DNA from: Albidovulum sp.
GTDB taxonomy: Bacteria; Pseudomonadota; Alphaproteobacteria; Rhodobacterales; Rhodobacteraceae
Assembly: GCA_030837785.1 (NCBI GenBank)
Contig: JAUQYA010000089.1
Coordinates: forward strand, 1 to 35,438
Direction of reading: 5' to 3'
Length of the DNA: 35,438 bases
The position numbers were made by a program, and so were the translations under genes. Below, in pieces: positions 7,587 through 15,895 of the stretch. Numbering within the stretch: the stretch's first letter is position 1; every line of letters begins with the position of its first letter. The notes under the pieces are model-generated. The model saw nothing but the letters and a program-made list of their open reading frames with translations, did not search any database and was not told the origin of the DNA.

Positions 7587-8638
7587 GGCGTTGTTGCAGA
7601 ACTCGGCGTTTTGGCGTGATGCCCCTTACCGCGCTGATATCATGCCATGCGTTCGATCTCGGCGGTGCCGAGAGCATTGAAGCGGTTCATGAGAGCGATG
7701 CGGATATGGATTTCGGCGGTCTGGCGGTCGGGGTCTCGTGAGGCGATGCGCTCGCCGAAGGATTTCAGGCACCGCATGCGGGCCTCGATCCGACTTCGGA
7801 CGTGGTAGCCTGACCAGCACTTCCAGATGGCTCGCCCGAAGCGGCGGGTCGTGCGCAGGATGTCGTTGCGGGCCGCGGCGGCCGGACAATCCTCTCGCCA
7901 CAGGCGCCCGTTCTTGCGGATGGGAATGACGGCGACGGCACCCCGATCCAGGATCGCGGTGTGGCAGCGCCGGGTATCGAAGGCGCCGTCGCCGGTCACG
8001 GAGGCGATCTGCTCATCGGGCGGAACCTGGTCCAGCAGGTCTGGCAGCACCGGGCTGTCGCCCTCGCGGCCCGGGGTGAATTCCACCGCCCGGATATCGC
8101 CGGTGGCGGTATCCATCGCCAGATGCACCTTGCGATATTGGCGCCGGCGATGCGTGCCGTGCTTGCGCGCCAGCCATTCCCCATCGCCGAGGAACTTGAT
8201 CCCGGTGCTGTCCACCAGCAGGTTCAGCGGGCCTGGTGGACGGCGGGCGGGGATCTGCACCGTGATGGTCTTTTGTCGCCGGCTCAGCGTGGAGAAGTCG
8301 GGCACCGGCCAGTCGAGACCGGCCAGCGACAGGATGCTTGCCACCATTCCGGTCGCTTGCCGCAACGGCAGCCCGAACAGGACCTTCGCCGTCAGGCAGA
8401 ACTGGATCGCGGCACTGCTGAACACCGGCGGCCGTCCGTTGCGGCCCGCCCTGGGGGCGCGCCACTCCATGTCCTTGTCCAGCCAGACCAGCAACGAGCC
8501 GCGCCGCTTCAGCGCGTCGTTATAGGATTTCCAGTTCGTCGTGCGGTAGCGGGGCGGGACGGGCTTGCTCATGCCCGCCTCCTAACCTGATGGATTCACC
8601 GTGTGAATCCTCTCAGGTCAAGTTGTGCAACAACGCCT
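7587..8638 (-). mobile_element. IS903-like IS5-family insertion sequence, 1052 bp, copy 1
   Basis: Terminal inverted repeats are GGCGTTGTTGCAGAACT at the left and GGCGTTGTTGCACAACTT on the complement of the right end, similar in form to IS903 ends. Length and the single long transposase gene also match the IS903 subgroup. No 9-bp target duplication is seen (left flank GATTCAAGA, right flank TTCCTGACC), so at least one flank was rearranged after insertion. Between the right repeat and the gene is a hairpin, GGATTCAC-ACG-GTGAATCC. A second copy in opposite orientation starts at 35343. Confidence 0.9.
7640..8572 (-). CDS. IS5-family (IS903-like) transposase
   Basis: An apparently intact 310-residue DDE transposase. 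The N-terminus TTNWKSYNDALKRRGSLLVW and the pattern PDFSTLSRRQK are typical of IS903 relatives. The catalytic residues are in LLVDSTGIKF (Asp), SVTGDGAFDTRRCH (Asp) and SRIEARMRCLKSFGERI (Glu). AGGAGG precedes the ATG at spacing of about seven. No frameshift is seen, so the element may be active. Confidence 0.93.
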   Translation of the reverse strand: MSKPVPPRYRTTNWKSYNDALKRRGSLLVWLDKDMEWRAPRAGRNGRPPVFSSAAIQFCLTAKVLFGLPLRQATGMVASILSLAGLDWPVPDFSTLSRRQKTITVQIPARRPPGPLNLLVDSTGIKFLGDGEWLARKHGTHRRRQYRKVHLAMDTATGDIRAVEFTPGREGDSPVLPDLLDQVPPDEQIASVTGDGAFDTRRCHTAILDRGAVAVIPIRKNGRLWREDCPAAAARNDILRTTRRFGRAIWKCWSGYHVRSRIEARMRCLKSFGERIASRDPDRQTAEIHIRIALMNRFNALGTAEIERMA

Positions 8639-10181
8639 TCCTGACCACCCATGGCCAAAGGCCAAGGACAAGGCCAATGTCCGTATCTCCATGACGGTTG
8701 CCGAGTCGGGCGAGGCCGAGGGAGTTCTGGCCGAGGTCATCCGCGAGGATGACCTGACCACCGACAACCCTACCGTGGAACTGGCAAACAAGGCTGGGCA
8801 CATCACGGCGGGCCTGACCATCGGGGCCGACCTGTCAAAGGCCAAGCCGCTTTGGGCCAATGAGGCCCTATGTAGCCCCGGCGTGAAACTCCATGGCGCG
8901 GGCTTCATCGTCTCGCCAACCAAGGCTGCGCAACTTGGCTTGGGCAAAGTGGCGGGGCTTGATCGCCACATCCGCGCTTATCGCAATGGCCGCGACTTGG
9001 CCGACCGACCGCGTGGCGTGATGGTCATTGACCTTTTCGGGCTAACCGCCGAACAGGTCAGGGACAGGTTCCCCGCCGTCTACGGGCACGTGGTCGAGAC
9101 CGTCAAACCTGAAAGGGACGAGAACAACCGGGCCACATATCGGGACAACTGGTGGATTTTCGGGGAGCCGCGTTCGGATTTTCGGCCCGCGCTGGAAGGT
9201 TTGCCGCGCTTCATCGCGACAATCGAAACGGCGAAACATCGGTTCTTCCAGTTTCTTGATGCCAGCGTCCTGCCCGACAACATGCTGGTGAACATCGCTG
9301 TTGCCGATAGCCGACTGCTGGCGGTCCTTTCATCCCGCGTCAGCGCGATTTGGATGCTTGGGGCTGGCGGAACGCTTGAAGATCGTCCGCGATACAACAA
9401 GACGCGCACCTTCGACCCATTCGCCTTTCCTTCCGTCAACCAAATCCCGCCTTCTCTGGCTGACACCTTGGCGAGTCTTGGCGAGCGGCTGGATGCCTTC
9501 CGCAAGGACCGTATCGCCGCACACCCTCACCTGACGATGACGGGCCTCTACAACGCGCTGGAACGCTTGCGCGAACTGGCCAGCAGGGCCGATGTGCCCC
9601 CACTGTCCGAGGCCGAGCGCGACATCAAGGACGCGGGTCAGATTCAGGTCTTGCGCGACCTTCACGACGAAATCGACCGGGCGGTACTGGAAGCCTATGG
9701 CTGGACGGACCTGGCCCCGGCGCTGGTGGGGATGCCGGGCGCGACCACGCCCTCGCCGCACAAGTCCCCGGCGCAGATCGCTGCCGAGGAAGAGGTGCTT
9801 GTGCGGCTGGTCGCGCTCAATCAGGCGCGACAGACCAGCGAGGCCCGAGGCGATATTGAATGGCTTCGCTCCGAGTACCAAGTGCCCCGTCTTCGCAACA
9901 AGGCCCCCCAGCCCGACCGAGCCAAGCAGGTCGCGGCGGACCTTGGAGGGTCTGCCGACGGCGCGGCGCAGGCCCCGGCTTGGCCGAGCGACGGGCTGGA
10001 CCAAATCCGCGCTGTGCGCAGCGTCCTTGCGACGGCCACCACGCCCCTTGCGCCCGAGGACATCGCCCGCCGCTTTCGCGGTGGCCGCAACCGCGCAGCG
10101 CGCGTCGAGACGGTCTTGCGCCACATGGTCGAGACCGGGATGGTTCGCGCCAACGGGCGCAACCACTTCCTGCCCCGCTGA
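8639..10181 (+). pseudogene. MmeI-like type IIL restriction-modification protein, C-terminal fragment
   Basis: An open frame enters directly from the IS end with no start codon and runs about 513 codons. It begins within the methyltransferase domain (PDHPWPKAKDKANVRISMTV, just after where an NPPY motif would be). It continues through the target-recognition domain, with LPRFIATIETAKHRFFQFLD, LPDNMLVNIAVAD, LLAVLSSRVSAIWML and KTRTFDPFAFP, which are hallmarks of MmeI-type enzymes. A helical C-terminus follows. MmeI-type enzymes combine endonuclease, adenine methylase and recognition in one chain; here the N-terminal endonuclease and SAM-binding motifs are gone, cut exactly at the IS5 boundary. 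It is therefore very likely inactive. Confidence 0.8.
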
Positions 10182-11057
10182 CCGCGCCTTGCGCGCGGCC
10201 TTCGCGGGGGCGACAAACCCCGGCACCAGCCGGTCAGGGATTGGGTTGGCTTGGGCATAGGTAATGCGGGCATCAGCAATGCGAACGAAGTCGAGGTTCA
10301 TATCAATCCCGATGTAGTTCATCCCGGCCCAGACTGCCGCCATCCCAGCCGACCCGCTGCCCATGAACGGGTCAATCACGGTATCGCCGGGCTTGGCGAT
10401 GAGTTTCAGGAGGTGCGTGAGCAGGGCCACCGGCTTAACGCAAAAGTGGAAGTTTCGTCGCGTTTTCTTTGACTTGTGGTGCGCCGACTTGCCAGTCCGA
10501 GGCTTTGGATTGACGGGCCGAAGCGGCAAGGCATCCGCGCCGAGGTCGCGCTCCCAATCAGTCGGCTTGTTATAGGCAAAGACGGTCGTGCTCGACTTGC
10601 CATCGCCGAGGGTGTTCTTGGTGCGCAGCCCGCCCGTACCCCACTTGGCGACATTCTCGGTGTAGGTATTACAATCCGTCTTCTTGCGGGCGATGACGAT
10701 GGACTCGTGTCCGGGGACAAGGCGAGAGTCCACTTCGCCATTCAAAGGTTGAGTGGCAGGCATGCCATTCGGGTAGTGCCAAACCCAGACATTGCGGATT
10801 TCAAACCCGGCCTTCTCCAAGTCGAAGGCAAGCCTATGCGCCATATCGGGGAAGCAAAACACGGCGATGTGCGCCCCGGGCTTCAAGACCCGGAGAAGTT
10901 CCACCCAGATGAGAAAGTTTGGCAGAACCAAATCCCAGCGGATGCCCCGCACCTTCTTGCCGTAGGGCGGGTCGATCACACCCCCGTTAACGCTGTTGCT
11001 TGGTACGTTCGCCAGAGCGAAAAGCGCATCGCCTGTCATCAAGTCTACCTTCGCCAT
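9330..11057 (-). CDS. DNA (adenine-N6 or cytosine-N4) methyltransferase with antisense read-through tail
   Basis: A type II/phage-style DNA methylase. Motif IV is DPPYGKK at about residues 29-35. The SAM-binding motif I is DPFMGSGSAG at about 229-238, followed by AVWAGMNYIGIDMN. The order IV then I fits the beta class of the N6_N4_Mtase family. The ATG at 11057 has GGAGG at spacing seven. The recognisable protein ends near residue 285-293 (about 10180), but no stop occurs there. The frame runs on to 9330, antisense to the convergent MmeI-like fragment, giving 575 residues. Either the native stop was lost or the tail is translated; only the first ~290 residues have a family explanation. Confidence 0.72.
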   Translation of the reverse strand: MAKVDLMTGDALFALANVPSNSVNGGVIDPPYGKKVRGIRWDLVLPNFLIWVELLRVLKPGAHIAVFCFPDMAHRLAFDLEKAGFEIRNVWVWHYPNGMPATQPLNGEVDSRLVPGHESIVIARKKTDCNTYTENVAKWGTGGLRTKNTLGDGKSSTTVFAYNKPTDWERDLGADALPLRPVNPKPRTGKSAHHKSKKTRRNFHFCVKPVALLTHLLKLIAKPGDTVIDPFMGSGSAGMAAVWAGMNYIGIDMNLDFVRIADARITYAQANPIPDRLVPGFVAPAKAARKARSAGQEVVAPVGANHPGLDHVAQDRLDARCAVAATAKAAGDVLGRKGRGGRRKDAAHSADLVQPVARPSRGLRRAVGRPSKVRRDLLGSVGLGGLVAKTGHLVLGAKPFNIASGLAGLSRLIERDQPHKHLFLGSDLRRGLVRRGRGRARHPHQRRGQVRPAIGFQYRPVDFVVKVAQDLNLTRVLDVALGLGQWGHIGPAGQFAQAFQRVVEARHRQVRVCGDTVLAEGIQPLAKTRQGVSQRRRDLVDGRKGEWVEGARLVVSRTIFKRSASPKHPNRADAG

Positions 11058-11199
11058 TTGAACCTCCGTCGTAAGTGGCGGAGGAAGGTTTGCCTCTCGT
11101 GGCCGAAGGGAAATCGAAGCGGAAAGAAAAGTGTGATTCGCGAGAAGATTTCGCGTAAGTATCTGTTTTATTGTCAAACTTTTATTTTGATGCAAGACG

Positions 11200-11231
11200 C
11201 CAAAAATGCGACGCGCGCCCTCGGGCGCGCG
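11200..11231 (-). terminator. Rho-independent terminator of the small phage-like gene
   Basis: On the minus strand a 9-bp perfect stem (CGCGCGCCC with GGGCGCGCG, positions 11231-11212) is followed by TCGCATTTTTGG. It begins seven bases after the stop of the gene at 11238-11495, giving hairpin plus T-run in the correct orientation. Confidence 0.7.
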
Positions 11232-11237
11232 ACAGCC

Positions 11238-11495
11238 TTAGTCCCGAAGACAACGAAGCCCATGCCGTATGGCAGTTTTCGTGTAGCGCCCGCCGTCCGG
11301 TGTCTCGGTCCCGCCAAGGTCGCGATACAACACGTCCATCGCCCCGGAGAGGCCGTGGCTTTTGAGCAGATCGAGACACAAGTGGTAGAAGCCGTAGTCT
11401 TTCGCCATGTGAAGGGCTACATTCCAGAGGTTCCAGTTCGGATGCCCGTTGAAGGGCGTGTTCGCGGGGCGTTTCGAGGTCTTCGTCTGTGCCAT
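11238..11495 (-). CDS. Small hypothetical protein, phage/plasmid type
   Basis: An 85-residue protein containing NGHPNWNLWNVALHMAKDYG and LGGTETPDGGRYTKTAIRHG. The pattern NGHxxWNxWNV...PDGxxYTxxxIR recalls small proteins (DUF7249-like) of phages and plasmids; their function is unknown. The ATG at 11495 is favoured because AAAGGACAGG precedes it; the frame stays open to 11582 but lacks a ribosome site. It lies upstream of, and on the same strand as, the methyltransferase gene, separated by about 180 bases that include its own terminator. Family assignment is from recall of the motif and is tentative. Confidence 0.6.
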   Translation of the reverse strand: MAQTKTSKRPANTPFNGHPNWNLWNVALHMAKDYGFYHLCLDLLKSHGLSGAMDVLYRDLGGTETPDGGRYTKTAIRHGLRCLRD

Positions 11496-11662
11496 GATCC
11501 TGTCCTTTCGTTGGAGGCACAGGACAAAGGGGCCGATTTTCGCGATGTGGAAATCAACCGGCGCATTCTTCTTGCGGGCCAATCAGCCTGCTATCGCCGT
11601 CAGCGTTGTGGCTGTGTTCCGCTTTGAACAGGTGGGAAGAGTCGCAAAAGTTCGCGTTAGTC

Positions 11663-11683
11663 CAAATCCTGCCCCCGCAACCA
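11663..11683 (+). other. 3'-end remnant of an initiator tRNA(fMet) gene; probable att site
   Basis: The stretch CAAATCCTGCCCCCGCAACC followed by A equals the T-arm, acceptor strand and CCA end of bacterial initiator tRNA genes (canonical T-arm GGTTCAAATCC). The T-arm start here reads AGTCCAAATCC and the upstream sequence is not tRNA, so it is not a whole gene. Integrative elements that use tRNA genes leave exactly such 3' copies at one end. It lies beside the methyltransferase/phage-like genes and 25 bases before an IS630 element. Confidence 0.6.
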
Positions 11684-11707
11684 AAAAAGCACGTGTTTCC
11701 AAATGGT

Positions 11708-12837
11708 TAGAGCGGATTGCGTTTGATGTGAATCGAGGATTCACAGGACGCTTCTGAGATGATTCACTGCCTTGAGGAGGTGGAGTTGGAGGGGTCAGCA
11801 TTTGATCCAGTGGATCAAATGCCCCGACAACGGCAAGCCCTATTCATTGGACCTTCGGGAGCGGATCGTGGCCTATGTTGAGGCGGGCCATTCGGCGCGG
11901 GCTGCGGGGCGGGTGTTCGGGGTGAGCGCCAGCACGGCGGTGCGGCTGGTTGCGGGGTGGCGTTCACGGGCCACGCTGGCGGCGCGTCCGCAGGGCCGGG
12001 CGGCGGGCACGGTCGGCAAGCTTGCGGCGCACCGGGCCTTCCTTGTCGAGGTGGTGCGGGCCGAGCCGGACATCACGCTGAGAGAACTGGCCGGGGTGCT
12101 TCTGGAGGCGGAGGGGGTGCGGGCGAATTTCTCGTCGCTGCACCGCGTGCTGAAGGCTTCCGGCTACGCATATAAAAAAGGCCTGATCGCCAGCGAGCGT
12201 GACCGGCCCGCGCTCCGGCGGGCGCGGGCCGATTGGGCGCGCCGCCAGCGTTTCATGCGACAGGTGCCGCACCGGCTGGTCTTCGTCGACGAGACCTCCG
12301 TGCGCACCGACCTGACCCGCCTGCGCGGGCGCGCGCCAAGGGGGCAGCGCCTGACCGGCAGCGCTCCGTTTGGCCGCTGGCACAGCCAGACCTTCATCGC
12401 CGGGCTCACCTGTGACGGCCTGATCGCCCCCTGGGTGATCTCCGGCGCTACGGACCGGCAGGCTTTCGACGTCTGGATCGAGACCCAACTCGCCCCGATC
12501 CTCGCGCCCGGATCCGCGTTCGGACCGCTCACTCGGACCGGTGGCGTTCGGGGCCTCACTCCTCGACAACCTGTCCGTCCACCGCAGCCCCCGCGCCGCG
12601 CAAGTCCTCAAGGCGCAGGGCTCATGGCTCCTGCCGCTGCCTGCCTACAGCCCCGATCTCAACCCCATCGAAATGGCGTTCTCGAAGCCGAGTGCTCACC
12701 TCAGACGGATCGGAGCCAGAACCTTCGACGCCGTCGTCGCCGCCCTCGGCACCGTCTGCGATCTGTTCACAACGGACGAATGCCTCAACTACATCGCTCA
12801 CGCCGGATACGTTGCAGATTAAATGCAAAATGCTTTA
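11708..12837 (+). mobile_element. IS630-family insertion sequence, 1130 bp
   Basis: The left end TAGAGCGGATTGCGTTTGAT and the complement of the right end, TAAAGCATTTTGCATTTAAT, form imperfect inverted repeats, each starting at a TA, the usual IS630 target. The single transposase gene reads left to right and is frameshifted. If the element is removed, the flanks AAATGGT and GAATCC rejoin at TA. Confidence 0.75.
11772..12822 (+). pseudogene. IS630-family transposase, frameshifted by a 28-bp partial duplication
   Basis: Frame one (to about 12540) has the HTH region YSLDLRERIVAYVEAGHSAR plus VFGVSASTAVRLVAGW and the first catalytic Asp in LVFVDETSVRTDLTRLRGR. Frame two (about 12541-12822) has LLDNLSVHRSPRAAQVL (second Asp), YSPDLNPIEMAF (Glu) and the C-terminal HAGYVAD. 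Between them GCGTTCGG...CTCACTC occurs twice (12516 and 12544, 28 bases apart), so a duplication not divisible by three shifted the frame. The start is uncertain: TTG at 11772 opens the frame and no in-frame ATG lies near the expected N-terminus. Confidence 0.8.
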
Positions 12838-12904
12838 GAATCCTACAAAAACACTTGTGTATAGCACCAGCGTTTTACTTCAACGCCACATCAACGTTTG
12901 ACGA

Positions 12905-12931
12905 GCCCCCCTGAAAAGCGGGGGCGTTTTT
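12905..12931 (+). terminator. Rho-independent terminator, plus strand
   Basis: GCCCCC, loop CTGAAAAGC, GGGGGC then GTTTTT gives a strong hairpin with U-run reading rightward. The only plus-strand gene before it is the IS630 transposase, which is a later insertion. The terminator may have belonged to a gene, possibly the truncated tRNA at 11663-11683, that stood left of it before the IS came in. Confidence 0.65.
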
Positions 12932-12936
12932 GGGTT

Positions 12937-14070
12937 TCAGATCTTCAGCAGATCAAGCAGGGGATCAAAGGCGTACATCCCGGCGCGACGGCCAGAGGCT
13001 CCTTCGATCGTGCGCAGAAGCTCAGCCTCGACCAAGCGTCGCGAAAGTGCACGAGCGGAGGATGGCGGAATGCCCGACCGTTCCACGAAGCGGTCGTTGC
13101 GGAAGATGGGGCTCGCAAAGACGAAGTCCAGTGCCTGATCATGAAACTGCGAGTTCAGCACTTCGCGGAACCGTTCCCGCATCTCGCCGTGAAGGCGGAA
13201 GATCGCGTCGGCAGTCTGGATGTTGACCGTCGCCTGGGCGTGCATCGCCTGGAGGAAGAATACCACCCAGCCAGTCCAATCGCCCGTGGCGGAGACCGCG
13301 CGCATCCCCTCGATATACTCGTCCTTGTGCGCCTCGAAGTAACCCGACACGAAAAAGTTCGGCTGATGCAGGACGCCAAGCTTCCACAGCATCAGGGTGA
13401 TCAGCATTCGACCGATCCGGCCGTTGCCATCTTCGAACGGGTGCAGGGCCTCGAATTCGACATGGGCGATGGCGGTGCGGATCAGCGGCCGCATCGGGCT
13501 TTCGTTGATATAGCGGACGAGTTCGGCCATCGCCGGGCCCAGCTGTTCCGGGGCGATCGGAACGTAGTAGATCTTTCCCCGCCGTTCGTCCCCGATGTAA
13601 TTCTGTTCAACCTTGTAGCTGCCGGGGCGCTTGCGGGCTCCCCGGCCAAAAGACAGAAGCTGCTGGCGGGCGGTGCGGATCAGGTGCTCGCCAAGCGGGG
13701 CGCCCTCGGCCAGCGCCTGTTGGGCATTCCGCAGCGCGCGGGAGTAGAGGTAGGTCTCCACATCGTCGTTGCGCGCCTCCCGGTAAGGGTCGGTGCTGCC
13801 TGCATCCTCTTCGGCTTCAAGTCGATACAGCTCCTCGATGGTCGAGATCGTCCCTTCCATCCGGGAGGAGGTGACCGCGTCCTGGCGGCGCAGGGGGGCG
13901 AGGAAAAGTTCACTGTTCACCATGCCCGACATCTTGGTATCGTACCGCGCAAGGGAGGCCGCAGCCTCTTCTAGCGGCCCAAGCAGCACTTCATAGTCGA
14001 GGGCAGATGGGGGAAAGTTGCCGATGTGATAGGTAACGGCATCTGTAAGATCATAAGGCTTGGTGACCAT
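12937..14070 (-). CDS. Fic-family AMP transferase with C-terminal winged helix
   Basis: A 377-residue Fic protein. The active-site motif HPFEDGNGRIGR (about 210-221) is complete, including the catalytic His and the anion-binding GNGRxxR. An N-terminal inhibitory-helix motif SSRMEG (about 68-73), fitting [S/T]xxxE[G/N], marks a self-inhibited class II Fic. A flap region KIYYVP lies near 166-171. The C-terminus FVFASPIFRNDRFVERSG to MYAFDPLLDLL resembles a winged helix-turn-helix. Fic enzymes transfer AMP to hydroxyl side chains of target proteins. The start at 14070 (MVTKPYD) is where similarity begins; the frame stays open to 14193 but passes through the upstream repeats. The 3' end abuts a plus-strand terminator. 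Confidence 0.87.
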   Translation of the reverse strand: MVTKPYDLTDAVTYHIGNFPPSALDYEVLLGPLEEAAASLARYDTKMSGMVNSELFLAPLRRQDAVTSSRMEGTISTIEELYRLEAEEDAGSTDPYREARNDDVETYLYSRALRNAQQALAEGAPLGEHLIRTARQQLLSFGRGARKRPGSYKVEQNYIGDERRGKIYYVPIAPEQLGPAMAELVRYINESPMRPLIRTAIAHVEFEALHPFEDGNGRIGRMLITLMLWKLGVLHQPNFFVSGYFEAHKDEYIEGMRAVSATGDWTGWVVFFLQAMHAQATVNIQTADAIFRLHGEMRERFREVLNSQFHDQALDFVFASPIFRNDRFVERSGIPPSSARALSRRLVEAELLRTIEGASGRRAGMYAFDPLLDLLKI

Positions 14071-14082
14071 ATGGGCGCCGGT

Positions 14083-14233
14083 TCTGTCATCAACGTGATT
14101 TGACGCCAGCCTAGTCACACCAAGATCACTTGGCAACAGAATTAGGACCGATTCTGACATCAAGGGGCGTTGCCGCCAGCAGTCTGTCATCAAGCCAGAT
14201 TGGCGACGGAGACGGCGGGGAATCTGCTATCAA
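14083..14233 (-). repeat. Four direct repeats TTGATRNCAGA upstream of the Fic gene
   Basis: Read on the minus strand, TTGATAGCAGA (14233-14223), TTGATGACAGA (14193-14183), TTGATGTCAGA (14163-14153) and TTGATGACAGA (14093-14083) are arranged in tandem toward the Fic start. Their spacings are 40, 30 and 70 bases, all near whole helical turns, so the copies would face one side of the DNA. An inverted pair CAGAAT/ATTCTG (14137-14142, 14151-14156) lies among them. This fits operator sites; the Fic protein's own winged helix is one candidate binder. The rest of 14071-14444 holds no gene that I can see. Confidence 0.6.
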
Positions 14234-14349
14234 AACTCGATCCCTCGCACTCGCCGCGCTTTGTGCGGAGAATGGTTGATCTGACCTCCGCACGAACGTT
14301 GTGGCGACCTGTTTCCTGAACGAGCGGGCGGGAAAGCGTCAGGACGCTC

Positions 14350-15740
14350 TATGCATGTCAGGAACGGCGTTGATGATGTGACCGCCCCCCGACGGCATCG
14401 GTGTTCCAAGGTGGGTCCATGACGATCCACAAAGGAGAGCGGTCATGTCGGAGATTATCACGGTCGAGTTCGACCTGGCGAAGGACGTGTTCCAGGCGCA
14501 CGGCGCTGACGCCTTGGTGCTGTCGGCACGCTGGAGGTACTGCGCAAGAAGTTGCGGCGAGATCAGATGCTGGCTTTCTTCAGGCAATTGTGACCTTGCG
14601 TCGTGGTGATGGAAGCCCGTGGTGGCGCCCACTTCTGGGGCTGGGAGCTCGGGGAGCTGGGCCATGAGGTGCGGCCCATTCCGCCCACGTATGTGAAGCC
14701 CTTCGTGAAGCGGCAAAAGAATGACGCCGCGGACGCGGAAGCGATCTGCGAAGCAGCCATGCGCCCGACGATGCGCTTCGTGCCGGTGGAGAGCGAAGAG
14801 ACCCGAGGGTGCCGCGCCTCGCCATGGTGCTCGAACCAGTGGCGCACCATGCTCGATCTTCCGCATCCGCGAGTTGCTGATCGGGCGGCGCACGCAGGCG
14901 ATTAACGCGCTCCGGGAACACTTGGGCGGGTTCGGGCAGATGGTGCCTCAGGGTGCCGCGAACGTTGTGCGATTGGTCGCCATCGTCGAGGATCCGGACA
15001 GCGGCCTGCCTGCCGATGCCATTGCCACGCTGAAGGTGCTGGTCGGGGCGCTCACCCATCTGGAGGTGGAGATCGGCAAGCTCGATGCCGAGATCGCCCG
15101 CCGGGCCAAGGAGAATGAGGTGGCTCGACGGTTGATGACGGTGCCGGGGATCGGCCCCTTGATTGCCACGGCCATCGCGGTCCTGGCCCCGCCGCCCGAG
15201 ACCTTCCGCAAGGCGCGCGACTTTGCCGCGTGGCTGGGGCTGGTGCCACGACGAAGATGGGTGAGCGATCCCTCTGGCGATTGCTGGTCATCGGAGCGAA
15301 CAGCGTGATCATCAAACACCACGTCCATGCTGCGGCTAGGCCGGGCACCTGGCTGGGAGGGATGTTGACGCGCAAGCCGCCGATGGGGGTCGCGGGTGGC
15401 GCTGGCGAACAAGATGGCGCGGATCGTCTGGGCCCTGATGGCCAAGGGCGGCGTTTACCAGTCTCCGGCCGCGGCGGCATAGGCCCGTCGTAGGTCGCGA
15501 GGACGTCGGAGCGGAAGAGGGCAAGGAGAGGTTTGGCGCAACGGTCGTGAGACGGGATCGGGAGAACCAGGGTGCAACAGAGTGCCTTCGAGCACGCGGC
15601 TTTGATCTGGACCCGACCCTCGGACACCATACGGGCCCGCGGCAGGGAGATGGCCGCAACAGAGGCCGGACACATGTCAGCACCCGACGACGCGCGAAAC
15701 TGATCCAGAAATCTTCTTGCGCAAGGGGCGATTATACATG
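14350..15740 (+). mobile_element. Degenerate IS110-family element
   Basis: A decayed IS110 element: the transposase remnant plus flanking non-coding DNA (approximately 14350-14444 and 15483-15740). IS110 elements lack clear terminal repeats, so both boundaries are estimates. The 304 bases from 15483 to 15786 contain no gene; I read them as the element's 3' non-coding end and unassigned sequence. Confidence 0.6.
14445..15482 (+). pseudogene. IS110-family transposase, multiply frameshifted
   Basis: The gene begins after AAAGGAGAG with MSEIITVEFDLAKDVFQAHG, the DEDD-type N-terminus. Similarity then moves among frames: RPIPPTYVKPFVKRQKNDA and DAEAICEAAMRPTMRF in one, RELLIGRRTQAINALREHLG in another. 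The DNA-binding/transposase_20 half is there, with RRLMTVPGIGPLIATAIAVL and FAAWLGLVP. Just after LGLVP the usual STGGKQRLGA segment is missing and TTKMGERSLWRLLV follows in a new frame. The end is reached at TAG 15480-15482 after KGGVYQSPAAAA. At least three lesions make it non-functional. Confidence 0.8.
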
Positions 15741-15786
15741 TTGCGTAATTCAGGTCTGGGGCATGACAGCCGCTTCTCCGTTGGGA

Positions 15787-15894
15787 TCATGCCACGCGGA
15801 CTAACTCGGCCGTTCCGAGGGACGAGAAGCGGTTGATGAGGGCAATGCGGATCTGGATTTCAGCGGTCTGGCGGTCGGGGTCTCTTGCCGCGAT
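15787..15894 (-). pseudogene. IS5-family transposase, C-terminal scrap
   Basis: The minus strand encodes AARDPDRQTAEIQIRIALIN then RFSSLGTAELVRVA and a stop. This parallels the C-terminus of the intact IS5 transposase at 7640 (SRDPDRQTAEIHIRIALMN, RFNALGTAEIERMA), with enough difference to be a separate, related element. Only about 35 codons remain, cut where the next IS fragment begins. Confidence 0.78.
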
Positions 15895-15895
15895 A

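Noticed and set aside
12545..12822. Second IS630 open frame as a separate small gene
   Set aside because: It continues the transposase (LDNLSVH, PIEMAF, HAGY) after the frameshift and is not an independent gene.
12898..13974. Long plus-strand open frame of 358 codons
   Set aside because: It is antisense to the Fic gene, has no recognisable domain, and follows from GC-rich codon bias of the real gene.
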